NCBI RefSeq assembly: GCF_036174265.1
Contig: NZ_CP108055.1
Location: 9,238,001 to 9,302,000, forward strand
Source of the DNA: Streptomyces sp. NBC_00285
GTDB taxonomy: Bacteria > Actinomycetota > Actinomycetes > Streptomycetales > Streptomycetaceae
DNA: 64,000 bases
Reading direction: 5' to 3'
The position numbers and the translations under genes are program-made. The notes beneath the pieces were generated by a model. That model searched no databases. It was not told the DNA's origin and saw only the letters and a list, made by a program, of their open reading frames with translations. Position 1 is the stretch's first letter, and every line of letters begins with the position of its first letter. Below are positions 8,678-17,297 of the stretch, in pieces.

Positions 8678-9453
8678 GTGCGGGGCTCCTTCAGTGGCTC
8701 CGCGGACGGCTCCTTGAGTGGCGTGAGTAGGATGTCGGTGCGGCTCGCCGCGAGGAGCGTGCGGTCGGGGACCTCCTGCCAGTGCGGGTCGTCGTTGTAC
8801 GGCTCGGAGGCCACGACGGTGCCGCCGCCGGGGCGTGAGAGGTACCAGAGGGTGTCGCCCCAGGCGGTCGCCGCGATCGACTCACCGTTGGTCAGAAGGA
8901 GGTTGAGCCGCGAGGCCGGTGCGGCCTCGGCCACCTCCAGGACCGTGTCGGCGAGGGCCTGGCCCTCCTCGTCGCCGCCGCGCAGCCGGTTCAGGACCAG
9001 CGCCCACACGAACGCCGAGTCGTTGCGGGCCTCCATCGACAGCAGGTCCGCCGGGGGCACGGCTGCGGTCAGCGCGGCCAGGGAACGAGGCCAGCCCGCG
9101 ACCGCACCGTTGTGGCTGAACAGCCAGGGCCCCGAGGCGTACGGCGCCGCCGCGGCCTCGGCGTCGGCTCCCGCCAGGGTCGCGTCCCGGACGGCGGCCA
9201 GGACGGCCTCCGTCCGCACGACCCGTGCCAGGTCCGCGAACGACAGGTCCGCCCAGATGGGCCCGGCCCGCCGGTAGCGCGCCGGGGCCGGGTCGCCCTC
9301 GGCGTACCAACCGACGCCGAAACCATCGGCGTTGACCGTGCCGTGTCGCTGTCGCCGTGGTGCCCACGACTGGCGGTACAGGCTGTGCGCGGGCTCCACG
9401 AGGAGCCGGCCGAGTGGTTCCTCGGGACCCAGGTATGCGAGGTGACGGCACAT
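8674..9453 (-). CDS. egtC: Ergothioneine pathway amidohydrolase EgtC
   Basis: 259 residues from ATG 9451-9453, so that Cys2 (MCRHLAYLG) becomes the Ntn-type catalytic nucleophile after Met removal. It is a class II glutamine amidotransferase-like fold: NADGFGVGWY, WLFSHNGAVAGWP, EARNDSAFVWALVL. It removes gamma-glutamate from gamma-glutamyl-hercynylcysteine sulfoxide. Its start overlaps the egtB stop by one base (TGATG) and its end overlaps egtD's start, so translation is coupled throughout. Confidence 0.96.
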   Translation of the reverse strand: MCRHLAYLGPEEPLGRLLVEPAHSLYRQSWAPRRQRHGTVNADGFGVGWYAEGDPAPARYRRAGPIWADLSFADLARVVRTEAVLAAVRDATLAGADAEAAAAPYASGPWLFSHNGAVAGWPRSLAALTAAVPPADLLSMEARNDSAFVWALVLNRLRGGDEEGQALADTVLEVAEAAPASRLNLLLTNGESIAATAWGDTLWYLSRPGGGTVVASEPYNDDPHWQEVPDRTLLAASRTDILLTPLKEPSAEPLKEPRT

Positions 9454-10790
9454 CAGACGGCTCCCGAACGGGCCGTGCGGAAGCCGGAGAAGATCTGCCG
9501 CCGGATCGGAAGGTCCCAGTTGCGGAACGTGCCGCGGCAGGCCACCGCGTCCACGGCGAACGAACCGCCGCGCAACACCTTGTGGTCGGGGCCGAAGAAC
9601 ACCTCCGAGTACTCCTTGTACGGGAACGCCTGGAACCCCGGGTAGGGCTCGAAGTCGCTCGCCGTCCACTCCCACACGTCACCGATCAACTGACGTACAC
9701 CGAGCGGCGATTCGCCCTCCGGATAGCTTCCGGCGGGCGCGGGACGCAGGTGCCGCTGACCCAGGTTGGCGTGCTCCGGTGCCGGGTCGGCGTCCCCCCA
9801 CGGGTAGCGCGTGGAGCGGCCGCCCGCCGGGTCGTGGCGGGCGGCCTTCTCCCACTCCGCCTCGGTCGGCAGCCGCCGTCCGGCCCAGCGGGCGTACGCA
9901 TCGGCCTCGTACCAGCACACGTGGACCACCGGCTCGTTCGGCGGCACGACCTCGGTGACGCCGAAGCGCCTGCGCAGCCACTGCTTGCCGTCGCGGCTCC
10001 AGAACAGCGGGGCGTGGAGGGAGTGTTCGCGGATGTGCGCCCAGCCGGCCGGGGCCCACCAGCGTTGGTCGTCGTAGCCGCCGTCCTCGATGAACGCCTG
10101 GTACTGGGCGTTCGTCACCGGAGTGGTGTCGATGTGGAAGTCGTCCACCTCACGCCGGTGGGCGGGGCGTTCGTTGTCCAGCGCCCAGGGTTCGTCGGAG
10201 GTGCCCATGGTGAACGGGCCGCCGGGGACGAGGACTTCGGCCGGACCGGTGAACAGCGGGGCCGGACCGGGATCCGGCGCGGTCAGGGCCTGCGGGCCCT
10301 TGCGGAGCTGATGGGTGATCAGCATGGTCTCGTCGTGCTGCTGTTCGTGCTGCGCGACCATCCCGAAGGCGAAACCGGCCTCGGTGAGCCGGGTGCCGTG
10401 CAGCGCGGTGCCCTCCAGGACGTCGAGGACCCGCCCACGGACCTCCGCCGCGTAACGCCGGGACTCCGCGGGCGACAGCAGGGGCAGGGTGGGGCGTTCG
10501 GAGCGCGGGTGCTCGAAGGCGTCGTAGATGCCGTCTATCTCGGGCCGTATCGCCTCCTGCCCGGCGACGTTCCGCAGCAGCCACTGCTCCTCCTGGTTGC
10601 CGATGTGGGCGAGGTCCCACACGAGCGGCGACATGAGCGGGGAGTGCTGTGCGGTCAGGTCGGGGTCCTCCACGCAGCTGGTCAGGAGGGTCGTACGGTC
10701 CCGTGCGGTGACCAGGGTGGCCACGGCCCGCTCGCGGAAGGCCTCGGGGTCGAAGGAGTCGACCGAGGCGTCGGCGGAGGGGTCGGTCAT
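9453..10790 (-). CDS. egtB: Ergothioneine sulfoxide synthase EgtB
   Basis: 445 residues from ATG 10788-10790. N-terminal DinB-like domain: VWDLAHIGNQEEQWL with His62, and AQHEQQHDETML giving the HX3HXE iron site (His148, His152, Glu154). C-terminal formylglycine-generating-enzyme-like domain: GPFTMGTSDEPWALDNE, ARWAGRRLPTEAEWEKAAR, GDVWEWTASDF, LRGGSFAVD. It is a mononuclear non-heme iron enzyme joining hercynine to gamma-glutamylcysteine with O2, the mycobacterial type that uses the dipeptide product of EgtA. Overlaps egtA by four bases. Confidence 0.96.
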   Translation of the reverse strand: MTDPSADASVDSFDPEAFRERAVATLVTARDRTTLLTSCVEDPDLTAQHSPLMSPLVWDLAHIGNQEEQWLLRNVAGQEAIRPEIDGIYDAFEHPRSERPTLPLLSPAESRRYAAEVRGRVLDVLEGTALHGTRLTEAGFAFGMVAQHEQQHDETMLITHQLRKGPQALTAPDPGPAPLFTGPAEVLVPGGPFTMGTSDEPWALDNERPAHRREVDDFHIDTTPVTNAQYQAFIEDGGYDDQRWWAPAGWAHIREHSLHAPLFWSRDGKQWLRRRFGVTEVVPPNEPVVHVCWYEADAYARWAGRRLPTEAEWEKAARHDPAGGRSTRYPWGDADPAPEHANLGQRHLRPAPAGSYPEGESPLGVRQLIGDVWEWTASDFEPYPGFQAFPYKEYSEVFFGPDHKVLRGGSFAVDAVACRGTFRNWDLPIRRQIFSGFRTARSGAV

Positions 10791-12091
10791 GTGCTGAGTT
10801 CCTTCCCGAGTGAACCGTGCGTCCGGTCCAGCAGATCGTCGGCGGGGCAGCGACCCCGGATCACATAGCGGTGCAGATACGTTTCGACGGCGTCCGTGAC
10901 CTCGGCGGTGGCGCCCAGCCGGGGCAGGGCCTCCAGGGCCGCCGCGAAGCACGCGATCGCCGCCTCGTGGAGCTCGGGGTCGGTCAGGCCGTCGCGCGCC
11001 GCGTCGACCCACAGGGGGTTGTGCGGGGCGGGCTGCGAGCCGGTGCGCTCCGCCAGGGGCTTCACCACCCGGTAGGCGGTCTCGGCGGCCTCCGGGTCGT
11101 CGAAGAGCGCGGCCGTCACGGCGAGCGGCACGATCCAGCCGTTCTCGCCCGGCTGGGCGTCGATCATGCGCAGTTCGAGGTGGCCGCGCGGTCTGACCGG
11201 CGGGAACAGGGTCGAGACGTGGTAGTCGAGATCGTCCCGGGTCGGCTGCCGGGGCACTCCTGACCTGGCCCACTCCCGGAACGTGAGCCCTTCCGGGACG
11301 TCCCAGGGGCCGCTGTCCTGCCGTATGCACATCACCGGCGCGTCCAGGACGTGCGTGGTCCAGGCGCTGCGGGGGTCCGTGTCCAGGGCGGGCCCGCCCG
11401 CCCGGCCCTTGCCGATCTCGGTCCATATCAGCTGGCGCGTGGAGAGCCAGCCGGTGGGCCGTGAGGCGGCGAGGGGGGAGTTGGCGAAGGCGGCCACCAG
11501 GACGGGGCCCAGCCGGTGCGCCAGCAACCAGCGGCGTCCCAGGCCCAGGGGCCCGGGCTCCTCGTGCCCGGCGTCCACGCACACCTGCACGGAGGCCGAG
11601 GCGCACATCATCGAGCGGCCGGCCGGGCCGGTGCGGTCGAGGCAGGTCTCCAGGGCGTCGTAGCGCGGTTCGTGCAGGAACCTGCGGGGCGGGTGCCAGG
11701 GGTCGTGGCCGATACCGACGAGGCCGAGGCCGTGCTCGGCGAGAGCCGCCCGGACGGCGGCGAGGTCGTCGGAGACGGTACCGATGCACTCCATCAGGGA
11801 GTCGGCGGGCTGCGAGCTGAGCTCCAGCTGGCCGCCCGGTTCGACGGTGAGCGCCGACTTCAGGGGCACGGTCCGCAGTGCGGCGTAGGCCGCCGCGAGT
11901 CGTTCGGGTGTCACGGGGAGCCGCGGGTCGCGCAGCTCGTGGACGAGCCATTCAACTTCCACCCCGATACGGCGGGGCGGGCCGGTCTTGAAGCAGATAC
12001 CGCGGACCAGGGCCTCCAGTTCGGCTTCGGGCAGGGACGTACGCGGCTTCGTACAGTCGGCCGGCGTACAGTCGCTCGGTGTGTCGGACAT
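10787..12091 (-). CDS. egtA: Glutamate-cysteine ligase EgtA
   Basis: 434 residues. Makes gamma-glutamylcysteine for EgtB. Recognisable GCS2-type signatures are RRIGVEVEWLVHEL, TVEPGGQLELSSQP, GIGHDPWHPPRRFLHEPRY, MMCASASVQVCVDAG and the C-terminal LELRMIDAQPG. The ATG at 12089-12091 is selected because an ideal AGGAGG lies seven bases before it; the longer in-frame start (MVESQEDP) has none. First gene of the egtABCD operon. Streptomyces uses mycothiol, so the gamma-glutamylcysteine here is pathway-dedicated. No sigma-R consensus was found upstream. Confidence 0.95.
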   Translation of the reverse strand: MSDTPSDCTPADCTKPRTSLPEAELEALVRGICFKTGPPRRIGVEVEWLVHELRDPRLPVTPERLAAAYAALRTVPLKSALTVEPGGQLELSSQPADSLMECIGTVSDDLAAVRAALAEHGLGLVGIGHDPWHPPRRFLHEPRYDALETCLDRTGPAGRSMMCASASVQVCVDAGHEEPGPLGLGRRWLLAHRLGPVLVAAFANSPLAASRPTGWLSTRQLIWTEIGKGRAGGPALDTDPRSAWTTHVLDAPVMCIRQDSGPWDVPEGLTFREWARSGVPRQPTRDDLDYHVSTLFPPVRPRGHLELRMIDAQPGENGWIVPLAVTAALFDDPEAAETAYRVVKPLAERTGSQPAPHNPLWVDAARDGLTDPELHEAAIACFAAALEALPRLGATAEVTDAVETYLHRYVIRGRCPADDLLDRTHGSLGKELST

Positions 12092-12348
12092 GTCGGGATC
12101 CTCCTGAGATTCCACCATGCCACCGGTCCGGGGATCAGGTGGGTCGGACCGGCAACGCTCGTCCCACCCAAGACCCTGATGCCGATCCGCACAAGGGGGC
12201 ACATCTCCGCATTCGGGGCCGAGAAGCTCCGTTTCCCCGGGGTTTTCGGGGCGTTTCCCCCGTCTGAGGGGCCCCGGAAACCCTGTTGCACCGCATCACC
12301 AGCATCGCGCACGATTCCTCCATGGGCACGACGGGGGAGTCCGCGCGA

Positions 12349-12391
12349 CGCGCGCTCATGGCGCTTACGGGGGTAGCGCCATGAGCGCGCG
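12349..12391. repeat. Perfect 17-bp inverted repeat enclosing the PARG start codon
   Basis: cgcgcgctcatggcgct at 12349-12365 and its exact complement at 12375-12391 flank a 9-nt loop (tacgggggt). The ATG of the macrodomain gene (12381) is inside the right arm and the only Shine-Dalgarno-like run (gggggt) is the loop. In mRNA the hairpin would hide the start codon; in DNA it could be an operator. Confidence 0.85.
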
Positions 12392-13211
12392 GCTGCGCGG
12401 TATCGCGCACGAGACGGAACAGATCGTCGAGGCCGGGCGCTACCGGGCTCCGGACGGGCGCGAGGTCTCCGTGGCCGCCGCGATCGAGGCGGCGCGGGCC
12501 GGGACACGGATGTACGGGCCGGATCCCGTGGAGGTCCCGCCCTTCGAACCCGTGGACACCTGCGTCGAGGTCACGGGCGAGAGCAGTCTGGAGGCGGCCC
12601 GCCGGCTCGGCGGGCGCGTGGCCGTGCTGGACTTCGCCTCGGCCCGCAATCCGGGCGGCGGCTATCTGAACGGCGCCCAGGCCCAGGAGGAGGCCCTGTG
12701 CCGGGCCTCCGCGCTGTACACCTGCCAGCTTCGGGCCCGTGAGTTCTACGACCACCACCGGTCCCACCGCGACCCGTTCTACACGGACCGGGTCATCCAC
12801 TCACCGGACGTGCCCGTCTTCCGGGACGATCGCGGCCGACTGCTGGACTCGGCGCACCTCGTGGCCTTCCTGACGGCGGCGGCCCCGAACGCGGGCGTCG
12901 TGCTGCGTACGGCACCGGAGCGCGCGACCGAACTGCCGCGGGCCCTCGCGGTGCGCGCCGAGCGGGTGTTGGAGGTGGCCGTGGCCCACGGCCACCCGCG
13001 ACTGGTCCTGGGCGCCTGGGGCTGCGGGGTGTTCCAGAACGACCCCGCACAGGTGGCCGGGGCGTTCCGGAAGCTGCTCGGACCCGGCGGACGGTTCGCC
13101 GGGGCCTTCGAGCACGTGGTGTTCGGGGTGCTGGACCGGACGCGGGGCGCGGTCGTGCGCGAGGCGTTCGTCGCCGCGTTCGCGGAGCGGCGGCTCCAGA
13201 ACCAGGGTTAG
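12381..13211 (+). CDS. Bacterial-type poly(ADP-ribose) glycohydrolase macrodomain protein (TIGR02452 family)
   Basis: 276 residues from ATG 12381. It carries the PARG signature: FASARNPGGGYLNGAQAQEE contains the GGG-X6-QEE catalytic loop, whose last Glu is the catalytic acid, followed by LCRASALYTC. Later, LVLGAWGCGVFQNDP is the diphosphate-binding loop of macrodomains. Family members remove poly- or mono-ADP-ribose from proteins or nucleic acids in the cytoplasm. It ends base-to-base against the convergent PemK-like gene (stops 13209-13211 and 13212-13214). Its start codon is embedded in a perfect hairpin. Confidence 0.92.
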   Translation: MSARLRGIAHETEQIVEAGRYRAPDGREVSVAAAIEAARAGTRMYGPDPVEVPPFEPVDTCVEVTGESSLEAARRLGGRVAVLDFASARNPGGGYLNGAQAQEEALCRASALYTCQLRAREFYDHHRSHRDPFYTDRVIHSPDVPVFRDDRGRLLDSAHLVAFLTAAAPNAGVVLRTAPERATELPRALAVRAERVLEVAVAHGHPRLVLGAWGCGVFQNDPAQVAGAFRKLLGPGGRFAGAFEHVVFGVLDRTRGAVVREAFVAAFAERRLQNQG

Positions 13212-13667
13212 TCAGGTCCAGCCGTACCGCTCGTGCAGCCGGTTCCTGACCAGGTTGAACCGTCCCCGGTCCAGCGCGCATGCCTCCCGGCGCATGCCCG
13301 CCTCGTGGAGCCGCAGGATGCGGTCGACGTCCACCCAGGAGTCCCGCCCGGACTTGTCCCAGGGGCCGTCCCCGATGGCGACCCACTCCCGGTCCCCGTC
13401 GTGCCGCTTGCTCGACAGCTGTACGGCGAGGAAGGTGCCGGCCGCCTCGCGGGCGACCACTAGCACGGGACGGTCCTTGCCGCGTCCGTCGTTCTCCTCG
13501 AAGGGGACCCAGGTCCACACGATCTCCCCGGGGTCGGGGTCGCCGTCGTGCGCGGGGGAGTACTCGGTGCGTACCGTGCCGACCTCACGGGGGTCGGCCT
13601 CGGTGGTGGCGGTGCCGCCGTGGCGGCCGGGGACGTTCTCATCGGTGTCATGGGTAAACGCAGTCAC
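13212..13667 (-). CDS. PemK/MazF-like toxin-family protein, no adjacent antitoxin
   Basis: 151 residues from GTG 13665-13667. The PemK core starts at about residue 45: DPGEIVWTWVPFEENDGRGKDRPVLVV contains the strand-loop that carries the Arg/Pro of MazF-type endoribonucleases; AVQLSSKRHDGDREWV and SWVDVDRILRL complete the fold. A Thr/Asp-rich ~45-residue N-terminal extension precedes it. No antitoxin ORF (AbrB, RHH or Phd type) lies beside it, so toxicity is uncertain; solitary PemK-like proteins are common in Streptomyces. The start codon lies in a 12-bp inverted repeat. It is downstream of, and same strand as, the flotillin gene. Confidence 0.82.
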   Translation of the reverse strand: MTAFTHDTDENVPGRHGGTATTEADPREVGTVRTEYSPAHDGDPDPGEIVWTWVPFEENDGRGKDRPVLVVAREAAGTFLAVQLSSKRHDGDREWVAIGDGPWDKSGRDSWVDVDRILRLHEAGMRREACALDRGRFNLVRNRLHERYGWT

Positions 13668-13694
13668 GGGGGCACCTTAAGGGGTGCCCCCGTG
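13665..13694. repeat. 12-bp inverted repeat between flotillin stop and PemK-like start
   Basis: CACGGGGGCACC at 13665-13676 and its exact complement at 13683-13694, loop ttaagg. It begins 11 nt past the flotillin stop codon, a typical terminator position, yet the right arm (minus-strand reading) contains the GTG start of the PemK-like gene. It may act as both terminator and a lock on the toxin-like start. Confidence 0.75.
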
Positions 13695-13705
13695 AGCGCG
13701 GTGGG

Positions 13706-15220
13706 TCAGTCCTCCTGGACCGGCACCCGCTGCGCGGGCGGCGGCTTGACCAGCCCGTTCAGCGGCGAAGTCCCGGCCGGGTCCGGACCGCCCCGGTCCT
13801 GTCCGTTCCGGTCCTGTCCGTCCTGGTTCATCGACGACAGCAGCTGACGTGCCAGCCCCAGCCCGGTGCCGCCCATGGTGAGCGCCTTGGCGAACATGTC
13901 CGCCATGCCGTCGGCGCCGTTGAGGATCACCATGTTGTCGGCGTTGCCGAACGCGGACGCGCCCGCCCTGACGATCTCCGGCCAGTTCTCGGCGAGTTGC
14001 TGGGCGACGACCGCCTCCTGGTTCTCGGCGAGGGCGGCGGCGCGGGCCTTGATGGTCTCCGCCTCCGCGAGTCCCTTCGCCCTGACCGCTTCCGCCTCCG
14101 CGAGACCCCTGGCCTGAGCCGCCGCGGCCTCGGCCTCACCGGTGGCCCGGGTCGACGCGGCCAGGGCCGTACCGTGGGCCTTGGTCGCCTCGGCCTCGGC
14201 ACCCGCGGCCGTCTTGACCCGGGTGGCCTCGGCCGCCGCGGCGAGCTCCGTCTCCTTGGCCTTGGCCTCGGCCGCCGAGATGCGCACATCGCGCTCGGCC
14301 TCCGCGAGCGTGCGCTTCTCGTAGGCCTTGGCGTCCGCCGGCTTGCGGACGTCCGCCTGGAGCTGCTGTTCGCGCCGGTGCGCCTCGAGTTCGGCGACCT
14401 TGGTCTCCTGGATGACGACCTCCTGCCGGGCCGCCGCGTCGGCGAGCGGGCCGGCCTGCTGCGCCTTCGCGGCTGCCTTGTCCCGCTCCGCCTGGTAGCC
14501 GGCCTGGAGGATCTCGCTGTCCCGGGTGGCTTCGGCCATCCGTGCGTACGACTGCTGCTCGGCCTCGGTGGCCAGCCGGTTCGCCTCCGCCTGCGCGATG
14601 CGTGCGTCCCGCTGGACGGCGGCCGCGTGCGGCATCGCCATGTTCTTGATGTACCCGGTCGGGTCCTCGATCTCGTGGATCTGCAGGGAGTCGACGATGA
14701 GCCCCAGCTTCTCCATCTCCGTGCCGCAGGCGGCCCGGGTCTGGCCGGTGAGCTTCTCCCGGTCGCGGATCATGTCCTCGACGGTCAATCCGCCGACGAT
14801 GGACCTGAGATGACCGGCGAACACGTTGTGCACGCGCTCCGACATCAGCTTCTGCTGGTCGAGGAAACGGCGCCCCGCGTTGGCGATCGACACGAAGTCG
14901 TCGCCCACCTTGAAGATGACCACGCCCCGCACTCTGAGCGGAATGCCCTGGTGCGTCGCGCAGTCCACGTGCAGTTCGGTCTCGTTCAGGTCGAGCGAGA
15001 GCTTGCGCACCGCCTGCACACCGGGCAGCACCAGAGTGCCCCGCCCGGTGACGATGCGGAATCCCATGCCCGCTTCGAGCCCCTCGGTCTTGTGGTTGGA
15101 ACCCGAGATGATCAGTGCCTCGTTGGGTTCCGCGACACGCCACATCAGTTTGAACAGACCGATCAGAGCGGCGATGGCAGCAACGGCCACCCCCGCAACG
15201 ACGCCGACAATCATCGGCAT
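13706..15220 (-). CDS. Flotillin-like SPFH domain membrane protein
   Basis: 504 residues. One N-terminal transmembrane segment (VGVVAGVAVAAIAALIGLF), then the SPFH/band-7 domain (ALIISGSNHKTEGLEAGMG to LIVDSLQIHEIED), followed by a long Ala/Glu-rich coiled coil (roughly residues 200-400) with repeated AEA and AEAE motifs characteristic of flotillins, and a C-terminal region rich in Gln, Asp, Gly and Pro. Flotillins form oligomers in functional membrane microdomains. A small NfeD-like gene lies upstream on the same strand, the usual partner of SPFH genes. Confidence 0.92.
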   Translation of the reverse strand: MPMIVGVVAGVAVAAIAALIGLFKLMWRVAEPNEALIISGSNHKTEGLEAGMGFRIVTGRGTLVLPGVQAVRKLSLDLNETELHVDCATHQGIPLRVRGVVIFKVGDDFVSIANAGRRFLDQQKLMSERVHNVFAGHLRSIVGGLTVEDMIRDREKLTGQTRAACGTEMEKLGLIVDSLQIHEIEDPTGYIKNMAMPHAAAVQRDARIAQAEANRLATEAEQQSYARMAEATRDSEILQAGYQAERDKAAAKAQQAGPLADAAARQEVVIQETKVAELEAHRREQQLQADVRKPADAKAYEKRTLAEAERDVRISAAEAKAKETELAAAAEATRVKTAAGAEAEATKAHGTALAASTRATGEAEAAAAQARGLAEAEAVRAKGLAEAETIKARAAALAENQEAVVAQQLAENWPEIVRAGASAFGNADNMVILNGADGMADMFAKALTMGGTGLGLARQLLSSMNQDGQDRNGQDRGGPDPAGTSPLNGLVKPPPAQRVPVQED

Positions 15221-15352
15221 ACGCCCCCTTTGGATGGTGCCCTTTCGGCACCGAACGAAGGGAGTGTGCGCCTGTCCGACACCGGAATACAGACGCCTGC
15301 GATTCCTTGTCGAAACCTTGATACTACGACTCTCACCTGCGCGTCAGCGGGC

Positions 15353-15571
15353 TCAACTGTCGTACGCGGCCTGCACGTAGACCGTCCTCGGCGGCAGGTA
15401 CTCCACCACCATCACCACCGTCCCCCGCTCCATCCGGTCCGTGCCGGTGGCGGGGTAGGCGAGGAAGTGCTCGGCGCCGCCCCGGACCCGGACGATCACC
15501 TCGCCGACGAGCCCCGGTCCTATCGTCCCCGTGACCCGCCCCATGAGCCCGACCATCGACGCATCGTCCAT
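15353..15571 (-). CDS. Small NfeD C-terminal (OB-fold)-like protein
   Basis: 72 residues. VGLMGRVTGTIGPGLVGEV, VRGGAEHFLAYPATG and ERGTVVMVVEYLPPRTVYV match the small beta-barrel of NfeD C-terminal domains. No membrane segment or protease domain is present, so this is the short, soluble type found beside flotillin genes in actinobacteria. The ATG at 15569-15571 is used; the GTG two codons upstream is equally possible, neither having a good Shine-Dalgarno. It precedes the flotillin gene by 132 nt and is probably co-functional. Confidence 0.75.
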   Translation of the reverse strand: MDDASMVGLMGRVTGTIGPGLVGEVIVRVRGGAEHFLAYPATGTDRMERGTVVMVVEYLPPRTVYVQAAYDS

Positions 15572-15598
15572 GGTCACAGGGTACGGCCGGAAGTGCCG

Positions 15599-17023
15599 TC
15601 ACACGGCTGGGGAATCCACGGCGGCCCGCTGGGGCGGCCGGCTCTCGTGCCAGCGCAGCTCCGACTCCAACTGCGCGGCCAGCGACAGCAGAAGCGGCTC
15701 GCTGTTCGCCGGCCCGAGCAGCTGGGCCCCGACGGGCAGAGCTCCGGCGACGAATCCGGCGGGCACGTTGACGCCGGGCCAGCCCAGCACGTTCCACGGC
15801 CAGGCGTAGGGACAGGCGGCGATCATCGCCCGGTCGGTGGCCAGCCCGCCCAGGCCGAGCATCGCGCCGATGCGCGGCGGGGGAGCGGCCGTGGTCGGGG
15901 CGAGGACGACGTCGTACGACGTGAAGAACCCGCCGATACGGCGGTGCAGGACCGCCTCCGCGCGCCGTGCCGCCCGCAGCGGGAGGCCGCCGAGCAGTCC
16001 GCCGAGCCGGGCCGCGTCGCGGGTGCGGCGGTCGAGGAGCGCGGGGAAGGGTGCTTCCCGGACCCGTTCGGCGAGGCCGGCGGTGGCCCTCGGGACGAAC
16101 GTGAGCCCGATCTGGCCGTACGGCGGGTCGGCCTCCTCGACTGTGTGCCCCAAGTCGGCCAGCTTCTCGGCGAGTTCGACGATCCGGGCGCGTACCTCCG
16201 GCTGGAGCCGGGCGGGCAGCGCGGTGAACGGCGGCTTCAGGGCGAGCGCGATGCGCAGCCGGCCGGGGTCGCGGCCCACCGCGGCGCGGGCGTCGACGGC
16301 GGGCGGGCGGTGCGGGTCCAGGGCGTGGTTGCCGCTCGCCGCGTCGAGGAGCAGGGCCGCGTCGGCGACCGTGCGGGCCAGGGTGCCGTTGACGGTGATG
16401 CCCTGGAAGGACTCGCCGCGGGGCCAGGTGGAGATGCGGCCGCGCTGCGGCTTGATGCCGACGAGGTGGGTCCAGGAGGCGGGGATGCGTACCGATCCCG
16501 CCCCGTCGGAGCCGAGTGCGGCGGGCACGAGACCGGCGGCGACGGCCGCGGCGGACCCGCCGGACGAACCGCCCGGCGTGTGCTCGGGGCTCCATGGATT
16601 GCGGGTGGCGCCGAAGGCCGGCCCCTCGGTGAACGGCCACTGCCCGAACTCGCAGGTGTTGGTCTTGCCGACGATCACGGCCCCGGCCGCGCGCAGCCGT
16701 CGTACCGCCTCACCGTCCCTGGCGACCGCCGGGAACTCACCCCGGCAGCCGAAGGCGGTGGGTTCACCGGCCACGTCCATGTCGTCCTTGACGGCGACCG
16801 GCACCCCGAGCAGTGGTGTGCGTATCCCTGCGGCCAGCTCCTGGTCCGCGGCGTCGGCCTCGGCGAGGGCGGCTTCGGTCCGTACGATCCGGAAGGCGTT
16901 GAGGGCGTCCTGGGAGGTCCCGATCCGTGCCAGGGTCCGCTCGACGAGCGCCCGCGAGGTGATCGTGCCGTCGGCCAGCGCCCGGGCGGTCTCCACCAGG
17001 CCTGGGGAACGGTCGTGCGTCAT
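15599..17023 (-). CDS. Amidase (amidase signature family)
   Basis: 474 residues, ATG 17021-17023 with GGAGGTG upstream. The Ser-cisSer-Lys triad can be located: VAVKDDMD (Lys), TPGGSSGGSAAA (cis-Ser) and SDGAGSVRIPAS (nucleophile Ser). The Gly/Ser-rich core is complete and the length is typical. Such enzymes hydrolyse amides to carboxylic acid and ammonia; the substrate cannot be inferred. It is monocistronic and ends 28 nt from the start of the NfeD-like gene region. No signal peptide, so cytoplasmic. Confidence 0.93.
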   Translation of the reverse strand: MTHDRSPGLVETARALADGTITSRALVERTLARIGTSQDALNAFRIVRTEAALAEADAADQELAAGIRTPLLGVPVAVKDDMDVAGEPTAFGCRGEFPAVARDGEAVRRLRAAGAVIVGKTNTCEFGQWPFTEGPAFGATRNPWSPEHTPGGSSGGSAAAVAAGLVPAALGSDGAGSVRIPASWTHLVGIKPQRGRISTWPRGESFQGITVNGTLARTVADAALLLDAASGNHALDPHRPPAVDARAAVGRDPGRLRIALALKPPFTALPARLQPEVRARIVELAEKLADLGHTVEEADPPYGQIGLTFVPRATAGLAERVREAPFPALLDRRTRDAARLGGLLGGLPLRAARRAEAVLHRRIGGFFTSYDVVLAPTTAAPPPRIGAMLGLGGLATDRAMIAACPYAWPWNVLGWPGVNVPAGFVAGALPVGAQLLGPANSEPLLLSLAAQLESELRWHESRPPQRAAVDSPAV

Positions 17024-17181
17024 GGGGGACACCTCCGGGACGACGTTGCCTACCGAACAGTAACGTCGGAAAGCGCTTCGCCGGAACCGGCTTGGCGGGA
17101 GCGGCCGTTCGGTGCCGGGCCGCAGGGGGCCGACGTGAACCACAGGGCTCCCACAGGGCTCACCTGTTCCTGCGTAAAGCA

Positions 17182-17210
17182 TTGACTCGTGTATGCCTCA
17201 GCCCTACCTT
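17182..17210 (+). promoter_or_regulatory. Sigma-70-type promoter for the GH43-AbfB gene
   Basis: TTGACT at 17182-17187 and TACCTT at 17205-17210 are separated by exactly 17 bp, an HrdB-like promoter. The predicted start point near 17217 precedes the GTG start by about 80 nt. Confidence 0.65.
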
Positions 17211-17223
17211 CTGATCGACTTTC

Positions 17224-17236
17224 CGAACTTCGTTCG
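17224..17236. promoter_or_regulatory. Candidate operator dyad below the GH43 promoter
   Basis: CGAAC-TTC-GTTCG is a 5-bp inverted repeat just downstream of the predicted transcription start, a position where a repressor would block initiation. The binding protein is unknown. Confidence 0.4.
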
Positions 17237-17297
17237 CTATTTCGGACGCCTCGGACGTCGTAGCCGCGTCTTGTTCTGGTTCGAGGGAGAGCCGCCC

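Noticed and set aside
13212..13667. A complete toxin-antitoxin module
   Set aside because: No antitoxin-type ORF lies on either side of the PemK-like gene; the neighbours are the flotillin and PARG genes.
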